Counted from the stretch's first letter, positions 1 to 12,029 are shown. The stretch: 64,000 bases of DNA from Okapia johnstoni (GCA_024291935.2 CM044309.1:34372001-34436000), one strand, 5' to 3'. A program made the numbers and translations. Notes: generated from the sequence alone by a model not told the origin.

Positions 1-65
1 TTGACCTAGATGGGTGGGATGGTGGGGGGATGGGTAGGAGGGAGGTCCAAGAGGGAGGGGATATA

Positions 66-66
66 C

Positions 67-112
<46 letters not shown>
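66..112. repeat. (TG)n microsatellite preceded by short (TA) run
   Basis: An uninterrupted TG run of about 18 units follows a short ATATAT run and directly abuts the tail of a reverse-oriented SINE. On the minus strand, the STMN2 sense strand, it reads as CA. It is likely to be length-variable. Confidence 0.95.
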
Positions 113-114
<2 letters not shown>

Positions 115-332
115 ATGCGAAGTAGCTTCAAGTCATGTCTGACTCTTCGCGACTCTATGAACTGTAGCCTGCCAGGCTCCTCTGTCCATGGAATTCTCCA
201 GGCAAGAATACTGGAGTGGGTTGCCATGTCCTTTTCCAGGGGATCTTCCCAACCCAGGGATTGAACCTGACTTTCCTGTGTCTCCTGCATTGGCAGGCAG
301 ATTCTTTACCACTAGAGCCATCTGGAAAGCCC
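113..332 (-). mobile_element. Bov-tA-type SINE
   Basis: On the plus strand it runs from the tail (tcatgtctgactcttcgcg) through the ggcaagaatactggagtgg core to the tRNA-like head (ggcaggcagattctttacc), so the element lies on the minus strand. It is nearly full length. Confidence 0.93.
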
Positions 333-411
333 AGATATATGTATAGTTGATTCAGTTTGTTGTAAGGCAGAAACTACCACAGCATTGTAAAGCAATTATA
401 CTCCAATTAAA
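333..411 (+). mobile_element. L1 3'-terminal fragment
   Basis: It matches the cetartiodactyl L1 tail: ttgattcagtttgttgtaag, then gcattgtaaagcaattatac and an A run. Only the last about 80 bp are present. Confidence 0.7.
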
Positions 412-1104
412 AAAAAAGAATAAAGCGTGAGAAATAAAGTGTGATTTCTGGGGAAAATTAAGGGCTCACTTGGGGTTCGTGTTCATGAATTTAAAGAAAG
501 ACCAGTGAGAATAGCTGTGTGGTATCTACAGCTTGCATGGGTCCAAGCATGGACTAGATAGAATTAATTTAGCTAGCATGTGAGTCTGGCCAACTGAGAA
601 CAACATATTAAGGGAGAGAGTTGTAGGGAGGTGTAAGGTAGAGATTGTAATAATTGCCCATGGAAAATAAGCTGGTAAGGAGGGAAGGGATGACTGAGGA
701 AGGTAAGGGACATGGAAAGGTTCTATCAAGGAGCTGGAGTCTCAGAATGAGTGAAAGATAGGAGTTCAGGTACCAAAGGGATTTGACTGGGAAGAAGGAG
801 GTGGTGATCAAAGAGTGGGGTGGTAGAATAGAGATAATGGGGGATTATAATTATCGATAACTGATAATAATATGATTATTGATGAGGTCTAGGAAATAAC
901 CAGTAGACTGAGTGATTGAGGAGCAAGATCACTAGAGGAGGGGAGGTCAAGGAACTCAGCAGAATGTGGGAACTTCATCTGGAAGGATATTAACACAGAA
1001 GTAGAGTAAAAGAGAGCAACAGTGATCCAGGAAATGAGGGAAACGCCACCTGGGGGTTAGTAGTGAACCCTGACAATGAAGATAAGAGGTTGAATAATCT
1101 GGTG

Positions 1105-1339
1105 ACATGAGATGCAAGGGGGCTTCCCAGGTGGCGTTAGTGGTAAAGAACCTGCCTGCCAGTGCAGGAGACATAAGAGACCCAGGTTTGATCCCTGGGT
1201 GGAGGGCATGGAAACCTTCTCCAGTATTCTTGCCTGGAGAATCCCATGGACAAAGGAGTCTGGCAGGCTACAGTCCATGGGGTCACAAAGAGTCGCACAC
1301 GACTGAAGCGACTTAGCACGGATGCACATGAGATGCAAG
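1105..1339 (+). mobile_element. Bov-tA-type SINE with target-site duplication
   Basis: The element (about 1119-1325) begins with the tRNA-like head (ggcttcccaggtggcgttag) and ends in the gactgaagcgacttagc tail. It is flanked by exact 14-bp direct repeats, acatgagatgcaag, at 1105-1118 and 1326-1339. This is the expected mark of LINE-driven insertion and fixes both ends. Confidence 0.95.
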
Positions 1340-1557
1340 TGTGGGTGTTTTAGGGAGGAGTTAGAATGATCTGAAAGGGGAAAATAAGAGCACAGTCCTT
1401 GAGAAGCCTACAGGGGAAGCAGACTCCTCTGGGGAGAGAGGGAAAGACATTGTTTCCACTGGGACTTTCCACTGGGAAAGACATTGTTTACATGGGGAAT
1501 TTAAGGCTTAAAGGAGACAATGCTTGTACACTATTCAGCACAGAAATGCCAGGGATT

Positions 1558-1586
1558 TCTTTCTTTCTTTCTTTCTTTTTTTTTTT
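1558..1586. repeat. (TTTC)n / poly-T tract
   Basis: About five TTTC units run into a T-run. A simple repeat. Confidence 0.9.
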
Positions 1587-1870
1587 GTTACCAAACCCTT
1601 AGAACTGTGCCGGTGCTGGACTTTGCCATTTTGGAAGAGAGTTCAGTTCAGTTAGACTCCATTTTCTCAGGAACAAATGGTAGCTTCAGACTTTGGAGCC
1701 CTGGATGAGCTGCTGACTGAAGTGGCATGACTAGCAAACAGAATCAACAGCCAATGTGGTGTGATCTGTTGGGCCTAGTGTTGGTTTCATTGGTGCCAGT
1801 TGCTAAAACTGTTACCATTAAACTCCTATCAAGGAGTTGCCTCTGATTTTATTCTGTTTTTCCTCTTTGT

Positions 1871-2073
1871 GCTTGCTAAGTCCCTTCAGTCGAGTCCAAC
1901 TCTTTGCGACCCTATGGACTGCAGTCCACCAGGTTCCTCTGTCTATGGGGATTCTCCAGGCAAGAATACTGGAGTGAGTTGCCATGCCCTCCTCCAGAGG
2001 ATCTTCCAGACCCAGGGATCAAACCCGAGTCTCCTGCATTGGCAGGCGGGTTCTTTACCACTAGCGCCACCTG
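1871..2073 (-). mobile_element. Bov-tA-type SINE
   Basis: A full-length reverse-oriented copy, from the tail (ttcagtcgagtccaactctt) to the head (ttctttaccactagcgccac). Confidence 0.93.
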
Positions 2074-2312
2074 GTGTTAAAAAGTTTTCCCTTTTCTGCA
2101 GAGGTTTATTTTTCTGATCTAAAATGGTCTTTTGTATACCTAAAGCTTAATTTCATGCTCAAATAATTTGTAACTAAGAAGAAACTGTTAGACCATGGAG
2201 GAAGGAAAGAAGATGGAAACTCATATTAAGTGCTGACATATGCCAAGCATTGTGGTCAGTATTTTCCTCATTTGAATTCTTGGATTCATTTGTTCATTCA
2301 TTAACTCACCAA

Positions 2313-2314
<2 letters not shown>

Positions 2315-2350
<36 letters not shown>
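2315..2350. repeat. (TG)n microsatellite
   Basis: About 17 TG units inside a stretch resembling an ancient L2/MIR-type repeat (tgttcattcattaactcacc before it; tactagggattcagcaataa after it). Confidence 0.93.
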
Positions 2351-2356
<6 letters not shown>

Positions 2357-2489
2357 TGAATCCTTGCTAGATACTAGGGATTCAGCAATAAAGTAGACAG
2401 AGATTCTCCTTCTTGGAGGAGCTTATGGTTAAATGAGAGAAACAGATAAGCAAACAGAAATTATAATATAATGGGACATATGTTATTAA

Positions 2490-2605
2490 TAATTAAAGAA
2501 TATTTAGTAAGCACTAGGTACTCTGTAAAGATCTTTTACATTGGTTCATTTAATCTCGTCAGCAGTCTTCTCAGACACTATGTTAATCATCTCATAATAA
2601 AGCTG
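2490..2605 (-). repeat. MIR-like ancient SINE fragment
   Basis: The order of words (agtaagcactaggtactctg, ttggttcatttaatctcgtc) follows a reverse-oriented MIR core. It is diverged. Confidence 0.5.
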
Positions 2606-3867
2606 TGTTACAAACCATTTCAAACCTCAGTGGCTCATGACCGTATTTACTTCTCTTGCATTTTTTTTTTTTCTGCTTTAGACTATTGGTCAGCTGGGCT
2701 TGGCTCCAGGCTTTTGACTGGATTCAGGTCTGCTCACGTGTCTCCGTGTTCTCCCTTTTATAGCATTTCCTTCAGGACATATTAAAGCCCTCACTCACGG
2801 CAAATCCATTAGTACTCCACTGGCCAAGGTCTGATGCATGGTCAAGCCCAACACCAGTGGGTGGGGGATGTCTTCTGCCTCCTCCAGTGAGAGTTCGTAA
2901 GAGTAAAGAGTTGAGAACAGTGATTCGATCAGGCGTAGGCGCTGACTATTGTATCATCTCCCGCTTATCAGTGAGGACATTTAAAGTGAAGAAGTTAAGC
3001 AAACTGCCCAGGGTGAGAGAGCTAGGAACCTTAATCCCTGGATCCCAGGCCCTTGACCACTACACTATTTTGCACAGGCTACTTGGGGAGGACATAGGGG
3101 AGGTGGCTTACCAGCCTGCAGGGGTATAAAGGGTTTAAGCAGGATCTGTAGGAATGGAAGGGCCTGGAGCTGATCCTGAGTAGGCTTTGGCCAGATTGGG
3201 AGTTTCTATATGGTTTAGCAGCGAGGGGGGCATAGGTAGTGGCGAAAGCAGTTTCACTGGAGAGGTGAGAGCAGAAGGCAGGTGGGTGGGTTAAATGATA
3301 CAGGGGAGGTATAGAAAGAGAAACAGGCTCTGGAAGCTTGACTAAGGTGGGTAGGAAAAAATAAAACAACAGGATGGGAATAAGATAGAAGATTAGAATT
3401 TGGGTTTTTTTCTTCAGAGACCTGAAAATTTGTAGAGAGGTCCTGTTGGATTAAGGTCTGATCTCTAGAATATCCATCACATCATTGCCCTTCTGTACAA
3501 GATGGTCCTGCTGGATGGCGGGAGGTGAGAAGAGAGAAGAGTTGAATGTGACTCAAAAAAAGAGGGAGAGGGAATGATTTCAGTGAGTGTATGTGTGCTT
3601 TTGCATATAACATGTAGTCCTCCTCAGTGTCTGTCTGGTAGCCTACAGAACTGAATCGATACATTTATTTAATTGGCATTAAATATAATAAATACGAGGT
3701 AACATATGTATCGCAAGCAGGTTTGAAAAGACTTTCTTGAAGTCCGCATTGCTTGAAATGGAATCCTGCACAATATTCCAAGCTCATGGTAGGTTAGTAA
3801 AACTTACTCCTTCCTTTCACACACAAAACGGTCTGCTGAAGCCTCAGTCATGGAACTATGTGGCTTC

Positions 3868-4812
3868 AGTTCAGCTCAGTCGCTCACTTGTGTCCGACTC
3901 TTTGCAACCCCATGGACTGCAGCATGCCAGGCCTCCCTGTCCATCACCAACTCCTGGAGTTTACTCAAACTCATGTCCATTGTGTCGGTGATACCATCCA
4001 ACCATTTCATCCTCTGTCATCTCCTTCTTCTCTTGCCTTCAACCTTGCCCAGCATCAGGGTCTTTTCAAATGAGTCAGTTCTTCACATCAAGTGGCCAAA
4101 GTATTGGAGTTTCAGCTTCAGCATCAGTCCTTCCAGTGAATATTCAGGACTGATTTCCTTTAGGATGGACTGGTTGGATCTCCTTGCAGTCCAAGGGACT
4201 CTCAAGAGTCTTCTTTAATACCACCTCAAAAGAGTCAATTCTTCGGTGCTCAGCTTTCTTTATAGTCCCAGTCTTACATCCACACATGACTACTGGAAAA
4301 TGCACAGTTTTGACTAAATGGACCTTTGCTGGCCAAGTAATGTCTCTGCTTTTTAATATGCTATCTAGGTTGGTCATAACTTTCCTTCCAAGGAGTAAGC
4401 GTCTTTTAATTTCATGGCTGCAATCACCATCTGCAGTGATTTTGGAGCCCCCCAAAATAAAGTCTGACACTGTTTCCACTGTTTTCCTATATATTTCCCA
4501 TGAAGTGATGGGACTGGTTGCCATGAACTTAGTTTTCTGAATGTTGAGCTTTAAGCCAACTTTTTCACTCTCTTCTTTCACTTTCATCAAGAGGCTTTTT
4601 AGTTCCTCTTCACTTTCTGCCATAAGGGTGGTGTCATCTGCATATCTGAGGTTATTGATATTTCTCCCGGCAATCTTGATTCCAGCTTGTGCTTCTTCCA
4701 GCCCAGCATTTCTCATGATGTACTCTGCATATAAGTTAAATAAGCAGGGTAACAACATATAGCCTTGACGTACTCCTTTCCCGAGTTGGAACCAGTCTGT
4801 TGTTCCATGTAG
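3868..4812 (-). mobile_element. BovB (RTE-class) LINE, 5'-truncated, with reverse-transcriptase remnant
   Basis: Read on the minus strand this is the 3' part of a BovB retrotransposon. The frame at 4144-4758 encodes the thumb side of the reverse transcriptase, with the catalytic YADD motif (LRYADDTTLMAE) and the downstream LNIQKTK, SKITADGDC and DITWPAKVHLVK blocks usual in BovB proteins. The 3' end is the Bov-family tail at about 3868-3900. The 5' part (endonuclease and the fingers of the enzyme) is missing, as in most genomic copies. The frame stays open for 204 codons, which suggests a fairly young insertion. It lies downstream of STMN2 in the same orientation. It is not a functional element, because it lacks the endonuclease and the 5' promoter. 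Confidence 0.93.
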
Positions 4813-4893
4813 GTTAGGAAATTATAACTTTTAGAGGTAGTTGGTATAAGCATGCATGTGAAGCTTTTTGCATGCCAGAATTCATACAAGGAT

Positions 4894-4936
4894 TTTTTTA
4901 CTGGAGTATAATTGCTTTACAATGTTGTGTATCATA
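4894..4936 (-). mobile_element. short L1 3'-end fragment
   Basis: ggagtataattgctttacaa followed by tgttgtgt is the reverse of the L1 tail motif also seen near 40,490 and 40,870. Confidence 0.55.
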
Positions 4937-6765
4937 CAAGGTTTTGAACTTTCACTTTGTTATCTTTTAAAACAATGCAGGTGACTACAGCTCAAAATAA
5001 ACCAATGAAGAAATTCAATTTGCCTTTCCGTATTTGAGATAAATAGTTCAGTTGGTTAGGTCAGGTTTGCTTCCCAATATCACAGCTTTAATTGGTTTCT
5101 TTGACATTTAGGATTCAAATGAAGTGAAAATATGTGAACAACTTAAAAGTGGTTGACACATTCAATTTTGGACCAGGGATGATGTGGCTGGCTGAGAGAT
5201 GCACTATGTGATTATGAAAAGAATTTCAATTCATTAACATTTATTAGTGAATAACAAGTAATCTCAAAGTTAAAGGGTCATAAAATAAAAAGAGCTCATC
5301 CCATTCCTGATATGCGTCTCTCACAGATGGGAGCTGTGCTCTGCTTTATCTTCTTCCAGGTCACCGTAGGAGGGGGAGACCGGGCATGGTGAATTGTGAA
5401 TTTACTTTTAAGGTTTCTGCCTGGAAGAGGCACAAGTTACTCCAGCACATATTACACTGAGCAGAGCAGGTCACACATCCACATCTCACTAGAAGTGTCA
5501 GGGAAGTAGAATCAATCTCAGAAGGAAAGAAGCCAAAACTATTTAGTGAACAGCACTAATGACAAACAAATGGAAGGTATCCTAGTTGTCATTAGCACTA
5601 TTATCTGATTCTGACTGTGGTCTGGACTGCAGGCGGCCATGGCCTCTGCTCACCCCTCCTGATTCTCTTTCCATCTTTCTGCACTCTGCTCAGCTCCAGA
5701 GACTGACTCTATGCAATGTATCTCCTGGGCTCCCTTGCCCTCTGGTTTCTCATTAGATTTGACCACTGCAAGTCTTTGGCTACAGTTTGAAGAGTTAGGG
5801 AAGAAAGATGCTGGGATATCTATTCTATGGATCCTTCCTTGCTGGGCTGCATTTGTTAGAGGCTGAATTCTTCTCTTCGAGGTCAAAGGCCCTAATCAGA
5901 CACGCTTCTTCTATAGCGACAACTGTCTCTAGGGTCTGTAGTCCACAGATGGAAATGGCTTCTCTCTGGTGGTACACCCAAGATCCTTCACCACCCTTTG
6001 CTGATTTCTTTTAATCTTCCACATCCTCATAAAAAGAGAATCTTCACTAAATATATGTCATTTACCCTTTATAGTAAGCTCTCTGTTTCTTGCCAGGGGA
6101 TATGATGAATAAAAGTGTAATGACTCTTGGATCGACAGTTTTGGTGGGCAGCAGGCTGGCTAAGAGCTGCTCAGATTCCACGGAGGGTATTTCCTTCAAT
6201 GCTCCAAGGAGAATGAAGGAACAGGAAGATCTGCTTAGGTGACAGAGCAGAGCCATGGACTGGGAAGCTCTTCTCTGGGAGCAAGATAGAAGTAAGGAGT
6301 GTTCCCTATCCTCAAGGACAGAGGAGCCTCTCAATGACTGGTCAATAGCACACCGGAATTTCTATCATCAGTGAATGTCATGTGTTCCCTATTGTTTCCC
6401 CTTTGAACAAGCTTGTTTACTGTTGATTATCTGTCCCCATTTCACCATTGTATATTGACTGTTAGGGAAGATAAGCTGTCTTTTTAATTTATTTGTCTCT
6501 GGTCAAGAGGACTCATGTCCACATTTGTTGGAGAGGGTACTGTGAATCACAGTGGACACTGAGCTTGATGTCATGGCCAAATGTGACTTAGAGATTTTAC
6601 ATCTTAGGGACAGAGTGAATGTGTTTACATGAGGGGAGGAGAGTGAACCTGCTACTTGGTGACCAGTAGGGTGATAGTCGTTGGTGCTGGCTTTCCTTTT
6701 GAGCTTATGATGGAATGACACGTTCCTGCTCATTTGGCATTAAATGTGGTTGTATCACTTACTTG

Positions 6766-6966
6766 GTAGAGCAAGTGGTAAAGAGTCTACCTGCCAATGC
6801 AGGAGACACAAGAGATGAAGGCTTGATCCCTGGGTTGGGAAGATCCCCGGCAAAGGAAATGGCAGACCATTTCAGTATTTCTTGCCAGGAAAATTCCACG
6901 AACAGAGGAGCCTGGCAGGCTACAGTCCATGGGATCTCAGAGTCAGACACAACTGAGCACACACAT
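6766..6966 (+). mobile_element. Bov-tA-type SINE, diverged
   Basis: Head (agcaagtggtaaagagtcta), core and tail (cagagtcagacacaactgag) are in forward order. It has several point differences from the younger copies. It appears to interrupt an older repeat that resumes near 6985. Confidence 0.9.
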
Positions 6967-6984
6967 GCCACACCATCACTTACT

Positions 6985-7235
6985 TTGATCAATAACTTGT
7001 TCTACTTCTGGGTGGAAGCTTTAAGAGAATCAGTGTGTGAGTTGACATGTTTAGGTAACATTCCAGATATGGGTCACCCCACAGGTCTTTGGCCCCAGAG
7101 TGAGGAATACAGCAGAGAAGCGTCCACCATGACCCACACTGAACTTGTACAGCTGGAGTAGGAAATAAATCTTTGTGGTTTTATTTCACTGAGATTTGAA
7201 GGATTTTTATCACAGCTTAATCTAGCCTCTGCAGA
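6985..7235 (+). mobile_element. possible MaLR (MLT1-type) LTR fragment
   Basis: The segment gagtaggaaataaatctttg, then tttcactgagatttgaagg and cacagcttaatctagcct resembles the 3' end of mammalian MLT1-type solo LTRs. It is old and diverged, with no viral coding sequence. The left boundary is uncertain and may extend before the SINE at 6766. Confidence 0.45.
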
Positions 7236-8211
7236 CTGATGTTGTAGGGAAGATGATTCTAGACAGAGTACAGTCTATGCATGGAGGTCAGAAATTGCAT
7301 GTCATTGGTATGCCAGGATGAATAATTTGATGTCTTAGGAGAGTAACGTTCTTGAGAAAAGAAAGGAATGGTGAGAACACTTTAATGACACTTACAGAAG
7401 TGCAGATTTTATTCTGCTGATAAAGGGGAATAGGTAGTGGATTATGGGAGAGATTTGATCAGAGTGTAGAGGAGGCTATAGATTGGAGCAAAAGAGACTT
7501 ATTAGTTGGTTGCTTTAAGAGTCGAATAGTATCCAGGTTAGGGCAGTGGTCATGGAAGTTGAAGAACAAGGAAAGAGGGGCAACTTGGAAGTCAGTCAGT
7601 GCTACTTGATGATCATTTGGAGGTGTGTGGTGGGGACAGTGAGAAATCGAAGATGATCTGATTTAATTTGGGGGAGCTTGGGGATGTCAATTTTGCTTTA
7701 GGATCCATGTTTGCCTTAGTAGTTTTCAGCAAATTGCCTGGTTAGAAATCAAGGACCATTGTTTCGTCTTATCCTAGGAATGATCCTTAATTGCTAAAGT
7801 CAAGGGTGTTCTCATTCTCTCCTTCAGTGGGAGGAGTGGTGGCAGGGGTGGAGTATGGTGAACGGTACACTTTTACCTTTGCTTTCTCCTCTGAAATGTA
7901 AAGTCTGATGCCTGATCCAGGGAGGAGAATCACATTTATCAGTCCTCTACTGTTTCACACATTATCGAGACTAGAAGAGATGAGAGGAGGGTGAACCTTC
8001 AAATCAATGGAATTATGTGAGTTTTCTTTAAAGAACATTTCAAAGTCATATACACAATTTAAATGTAGTCCTGAGGAAATCAAGACTCCATGAAACAAAA
8101 AATCTGTAAGTGTAACCAGGCAAATAAACTGCATATTTCACAAAATGGCACCATCTCTACAAAGAGCTCTTAGTTCATCTCTTAAAGGGACTGGAGCATC
8201 TTCAGGTGTTT

Positions 8212-8419
8212 CAGTGTGTGTTAATCACTCAGTCATGTCCAACTCTTAGCGGCTTCATGGACTGTAGCCTTCTAGGCTCCTCTGTCCATGGGGATTCTCC
8301 AGGTAAGAATGAGTGGGTTGCCATGCCCTCCTCCAGGGGATATTCCTGACCCAGGGATTGAACCTGGGTCTCCTGCATTACAGGCATATTCTTTACTGTC
8401 TGAGCCACCAGGGAACCCT
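8212..8419 (-). mobile_element. Bov-tA-type SINE
   Basis: Reverse orientation, from ttaatcactcagtcatgtcc to ttctttactgtctgagccac. The usual aatactggagtggg core has lost a few bases (aagaatgagtgggttg). Confidence 0.92.
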
Positions 8420-9354
8420 ACTGAAACTATATGTTGTATGAGTAACACAAGACCATTGGTTCCCTGACCTTATTTGTCTCTTAACCCTACTCCAGCCCCT
8501 AGATGCTTTCTTTCTCGTTTTATTATTTTGCAAGTGTAGTTGTTCATTTTTTTTTTTTTCTTCTTGGATTCCTTTGTGTTCCACTCCAACTTTTTTGAAT
8601 GGGATCAAATGTTTCATTTCAAGGCTACCCCACTCCCCAGTGAACATGCCCTGACCGAAATAGATGTTCTCAGTGTGGCTGCCACCAAGAATCTCCACTC
8701 CATAGGTCTATTTCATTGTTTGTCTTGGGCTTCTCAAGTGGGTGTGCAGACAAGCAGCATTAGTGTCACCTGGGACCGTGAGAGAGTGCACATCCCCAGG
8801 CTTCTACACAGATTTCAAGAATCAGAAGCTCACCTGTTATAACAAGCCCTCCAAATAGGACTCTGAAGCATAAATGATGCTAAAATGAGGTTCACTGGTC
8901 TAGGGAAGTCCACAGAAATAACCTGTCTGCTCCGCCGTGGTGAGATCTGGGGATGGTCTGCTGATGAGCTACTTACTAGTAAGGACATTAATTGTGAGAA
9001 GTGGGTGTTGGGACCTGGAGCAAAATCACTTATCCCTTTCAGGGTCTTAGTTTCTTCATCTTTGAGAATAGGCAGCAGGCTGGTTGGCAGCTCCAATTTA
9101 GGCACCACAGAGTAGCACCAGAAGTTTGTTGATCATTTCTAATATTTCAGAAAGCTTCAGAGAACTGATGGGATTATGCTTTCCCTCAATATGTTTTGAG
9201 GACTGAGCACTTCTGGCCTAAAACAAGCTATGAGACTATGAGCTTCTTGGAGTGATTTGTTTTCATATTCCCAGGGCTTAAGCATAGGCTCTGGCTCAGT
9301 GGAAGCCCTTCAAGTAATGCTTTCCAAACTGAAATAAAAATCACTGTGAGAACT

Positions 9355-9657
9355 CATAGATACAGAGAACAAATGAGTGGTTATTGGAGGGGAGGAAGTT
9401 GAGGGTGTATAAAATAGATAAAGAGGATTAAGAGGTACAAACCTCTAGTTATAAAATAAATAAACCACACGGATGTAACATATAGCACAAAGAATACAAT
9501 CAATAATACTGTAATAACTTTGTATGGGGACAGATGGTTACTAGACTTTCTGTGGTGATGATTTTATAATGTATGCAAATATCAAGTTTTTATGTAGTAC
9601 CCCTGAAACTAACATACTATTGTAGACCAAATTGTATTTTAATAAAAAAAATAGTAA
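9355..9657 (+). mobile_element. L1 3'-UTR fragment
   Basis: Matches the older L1MA/MB-type 3' end: gaggtacaaacctctagtta, ggtgatgattttataatgta, acccctgaaactaacatact, ending in an A-rich tail. It is non-coding. Confidence 0.7.
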
Positions 9658-10452
9658 ATAAATAAGGAAAAAGAATCACTGTGAAAATGCAGCTTATTTT
9701 CTGCTCATCAGAAGCTCTGATTGATTTCCCAAAGGAAGATCATGGAATTCATGTTTTTAAGGCTGTGTTTCAATGATTGCAGTATTAGATTCCCACAAAT
9801 AGAGGATATTCAAGATAGGGACCAGGTGGCCTCCACCTTAAACTTGGCTTGTTAGCACTCATCTGGATGACAGCCCAGTTTGCTTATTCATAAGTCTGTG
9901 TGGTTTCAATTATTTATGATTTTCTGCTTAAACTGGATGTGGTTCCTTTGGTCCTGCAGGATCCATCTGGGTCACTGACAGGCCCCCTGCTGTGTCCATG
10001 TGTGCAGTGTGTTTATTGGTAGTGCAAAATTCAGCAGTATGGTGGGGAAATTGCATTTTAACAGGCTGCGGAAGGTGTCCAGTGGCCGTGTGGGAGGATG
10101 TGAAGCTGTGCCAGGAATCTTCCAAGCGCTTTGAGAGGGGGTCTCTTCCGTAGACTTACTGGTCTGAAACCGTGGTATCTCCTTCAATCTTGACTGTTTT
10201 CAAGGGGAACAGATTGAAGACTTCTCCCGCTGTGTTGGGCTGTCAGAGGGAGAGAGACAAGTGACGCTTCCTGCTGCTCTAGAAGGGAAGTGAATCAGCA
10301 GGGGCCCTGGTTTCCTTCAAATTCTAATTATTGTCTGTTTCTGAGACTGTCTAATCCAACAGCCACACTAGTGAAATCTGAACTCCAGGGTCAGACACAC
10401 GGAGGGCCAAGAGAACAGACCAAACCTGTATTAGTTCACAGAACTCCAATTC

Positions 10453-10458
10453 TTTATT
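10453..10458 (-). terminator. STMN2: STMN2 distal polyadenylation signal AATAAA
   Basis: The plus strand reads tttatt, so the sense strand reads AATAAA within GATTAATAAAGAATTGG. It is the last canonical hexamer at the end of the recognisable 3'UTR. Cleavage would be expected about 15-25 bases further, near 10,430-10,440, which gives a 3'UTR of about 1.3 kb. The assignment rests on memory of the human 3'UTR and on position. Confidence 0.75.
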
Positions 10459-10674
10459 AATCACAGCTTGCTCACAATGACATACAGGAAAATAGCACTA
10501 ATGAAGAGTAAATATGCAGGCAGCAACCTTCAGGAGTTGGGAGTTGGGGGAGAAACGACTTCAAAACTGCGATAGGTACTCACGGTGGGTATTTGGTGAT
10601 TCTCTTAGTTGGCACAAACGCCCTGCCTAGCCCCCTCGACTGCATCAGCCCTCACAGATGGAGTAATTTTTTTT

Positions 10675-10680
10675 TTTAAT
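10675..10680 (-). terminator. STMN2: possible proximal polyadenylation signal ATTAAA
   Basis: The sense strand reads CTATTAAAAAAA here, a variant hexamer inside the 3'UTR about 220 bases before the distal signal. The A-run after it also makes it prone to internal oligo-dT priming. Confidence 0.35.
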
Positions 10681-11724
10681 AGGCAGGATTGCCTCACACT
10701 GGGGAAGAAAGACCAGCTTAAGTGAAAATCCGCAGTGTTTTTGATTGTGTTTGTGTGTGTGTTTGAATGCAACAACCAGCTCACAGTTTCCAAGTGGAAA
10801 AATATTCAGTAGCATCATGTACTTGTACTATAGGTAAGAGCTTAAAATGAACATCATCAATCATGGCATCCACAAATAAGCCACCTGACACATTAATTCA
10901 TTCCATCAAAAGAACTTAAACTAGAGAATTAAGCCCACTTCATGAAAAGCGATTTCACTGCTGCTTGAACCATTTGGGTTGGGATCTGTGTTCAGCTCTT
11001 TAAAAGGTTCAGCTTTTTGCTTCTACCCAGATTGATCTCAGATCTGTCTTTTTCATCCCTCCCTTTCTAAAGCCAAAGCACATTTGTAGCACATAATCCA
11101 GTAGAAGCAGAAGTAAATGCTACGAGTAGTGGTGTTACTTAGCCTGGTTTTGTAGTTTCTAGGCAGTTAGTAGATTATGAGCGAACAAATGTGGTGGTTT
11201 GTGTGGAGTTATAATACCTGTGATTTAAGTATGGTCTCAGTCAAGTCCAAAGATTACCAAGCTGTCTAGGTCATTAGGCAATGGTGGGTTTCTAGCACCA
11301 AAGACTGTCTACTGACCTCATTTTTCTGTTGGAATGTAAAGGGCAGGGAATGGAGTCAGACATGGGGAGCTTCCAAAAGAACAGACCTAGCAAATTCATT
11401 TGAGTGGAAAGACACAACATCGAAAGCCTGTTACAGGGCATGTACGATTATGAAATAACTTGCATAATGCAATACTTGTATTTTTTAACAAAAATGTAAG
11501 TATTTACAAAATAAGATCCAAGGTATTTTTTAAACATCAAGCAAAACATTCTGCAAAGAGACCGCATTGATTTTTTTTTTTTTATTTTTGATTCTGTTTT
11601 TTGTTTTTTATAATGAGTTCTTTTTAAACCATGTCATACATTTCCCATACTGATATCGCATGATCCATTATAATATAGGCAGGGGGATTTACTAATGGTG
11701 GGGCGTGCCATACCCTCCGTCGCT

Positions 11725-11784
11725 TCAGCCAGACAGTTCGACCTGCAGCTCCTTGTTCCTGCGCACCTCCGCCGCATGCCTCTC
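11725..11784 (-). CDS. STMN2: STMN2 exon 5, coding part (residues 161-179 and stop)
   Basis: The sense strand reads ERHAAEVRRNKELQVELSG followed by TGA, the C-terminus of stathmin-2 and the end of the helical stathmin-like domain that binds two tubulin heterodimers. The acceptor is a clear pyrimidine-rich GTTTTTCAG (AG at 11,785-11,786) and the intron phase is 0, matching exon 4. The 19 residues are, from memory, identical to human. Cytosine- and guanine-rich codon choice here contrasts with the AT-rich introns. The exon continues into the 3'UTR. Confidence 0.96.
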   Translation of the reverse strand, partial: ERHAAEVRRNKELQVELSG

Positions 11785-12029
11785 CTGAAAAACACCAGAG
11801 GGAGAAGAGACATCACGCGCCTCGCTGGGTCCACAGAGAAGCAGGTGAGCCCGCCCACTAATTTACATACTATGCGCTTGACAGAGAGTAGCTCCTCCTC
11901 CCCCACCCCACCCCCTTCCCATTTAGTGTCTACCTTTAGGAGACAAGGTTCTCATTTCACAAGAAAGTAAAACATGGAACCCAATAAGTGTCATGTCACA
12001 GAAGACCATGGAAGACTAATGGTGTCTAT

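Larger units (their letters stand above)
1..10434. other. 3' flanking intergenic DNA of STMN2
   Basis: No coding exon is supported here. The stretch lies beyond the STMN2 polyadenylation signal. It contains TG microsatellites, five tRNA-derived SINEs, a 0.95-kb BovB LINE copy, L1 3' ends, MIR-like pieces and an old LTR fragment, each listed separately. The parts between them (about 420-1100, 2600-3860, 4950-6400, 7240-8210, 8420-9350 and 9660-10,434) show no repeat or gene I can name. The open frames in them are short and lack similarity to known proteins. Confidence 0.75.
10435..11724 (-). other. STMN2: STMN2 3' untranslated region
   Basis: This is the sense-strand sequence after the TGA stop at 11,725-11,727, up to the distal polyadenylation signal. 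The region is free of SINEs and LINEs, unlike the DNA on both sides, and much of it agrees with the human STMN2 3'UTR as I remember it (for example the run around 10,900-11,330). It carries A-rich and U-rich stretches on the sense strand, including an A-rich tract at about 11,570-11,620. Long, conserved 3'UTRs in neuronal stathmin mRNAs are known targets of RNA-binding proteins such as the Hu family; specific sites here are not proven by reading alone. Confidence 0.8.

Noticed and set aside
4144..4758. 204-codon open frame with a YADD motif as a host gene
   Set aside because: It is the reverse-transcriptase remnant of a BovB LINE and lies wholly inside that element. It has no independent promoter or splice structure.
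5640..6340. Ancient LTR or other repeat in 3' flanking DNA
   Set aside because: Some words feel repeat-like, but I could not place them in a family, so no call is made.
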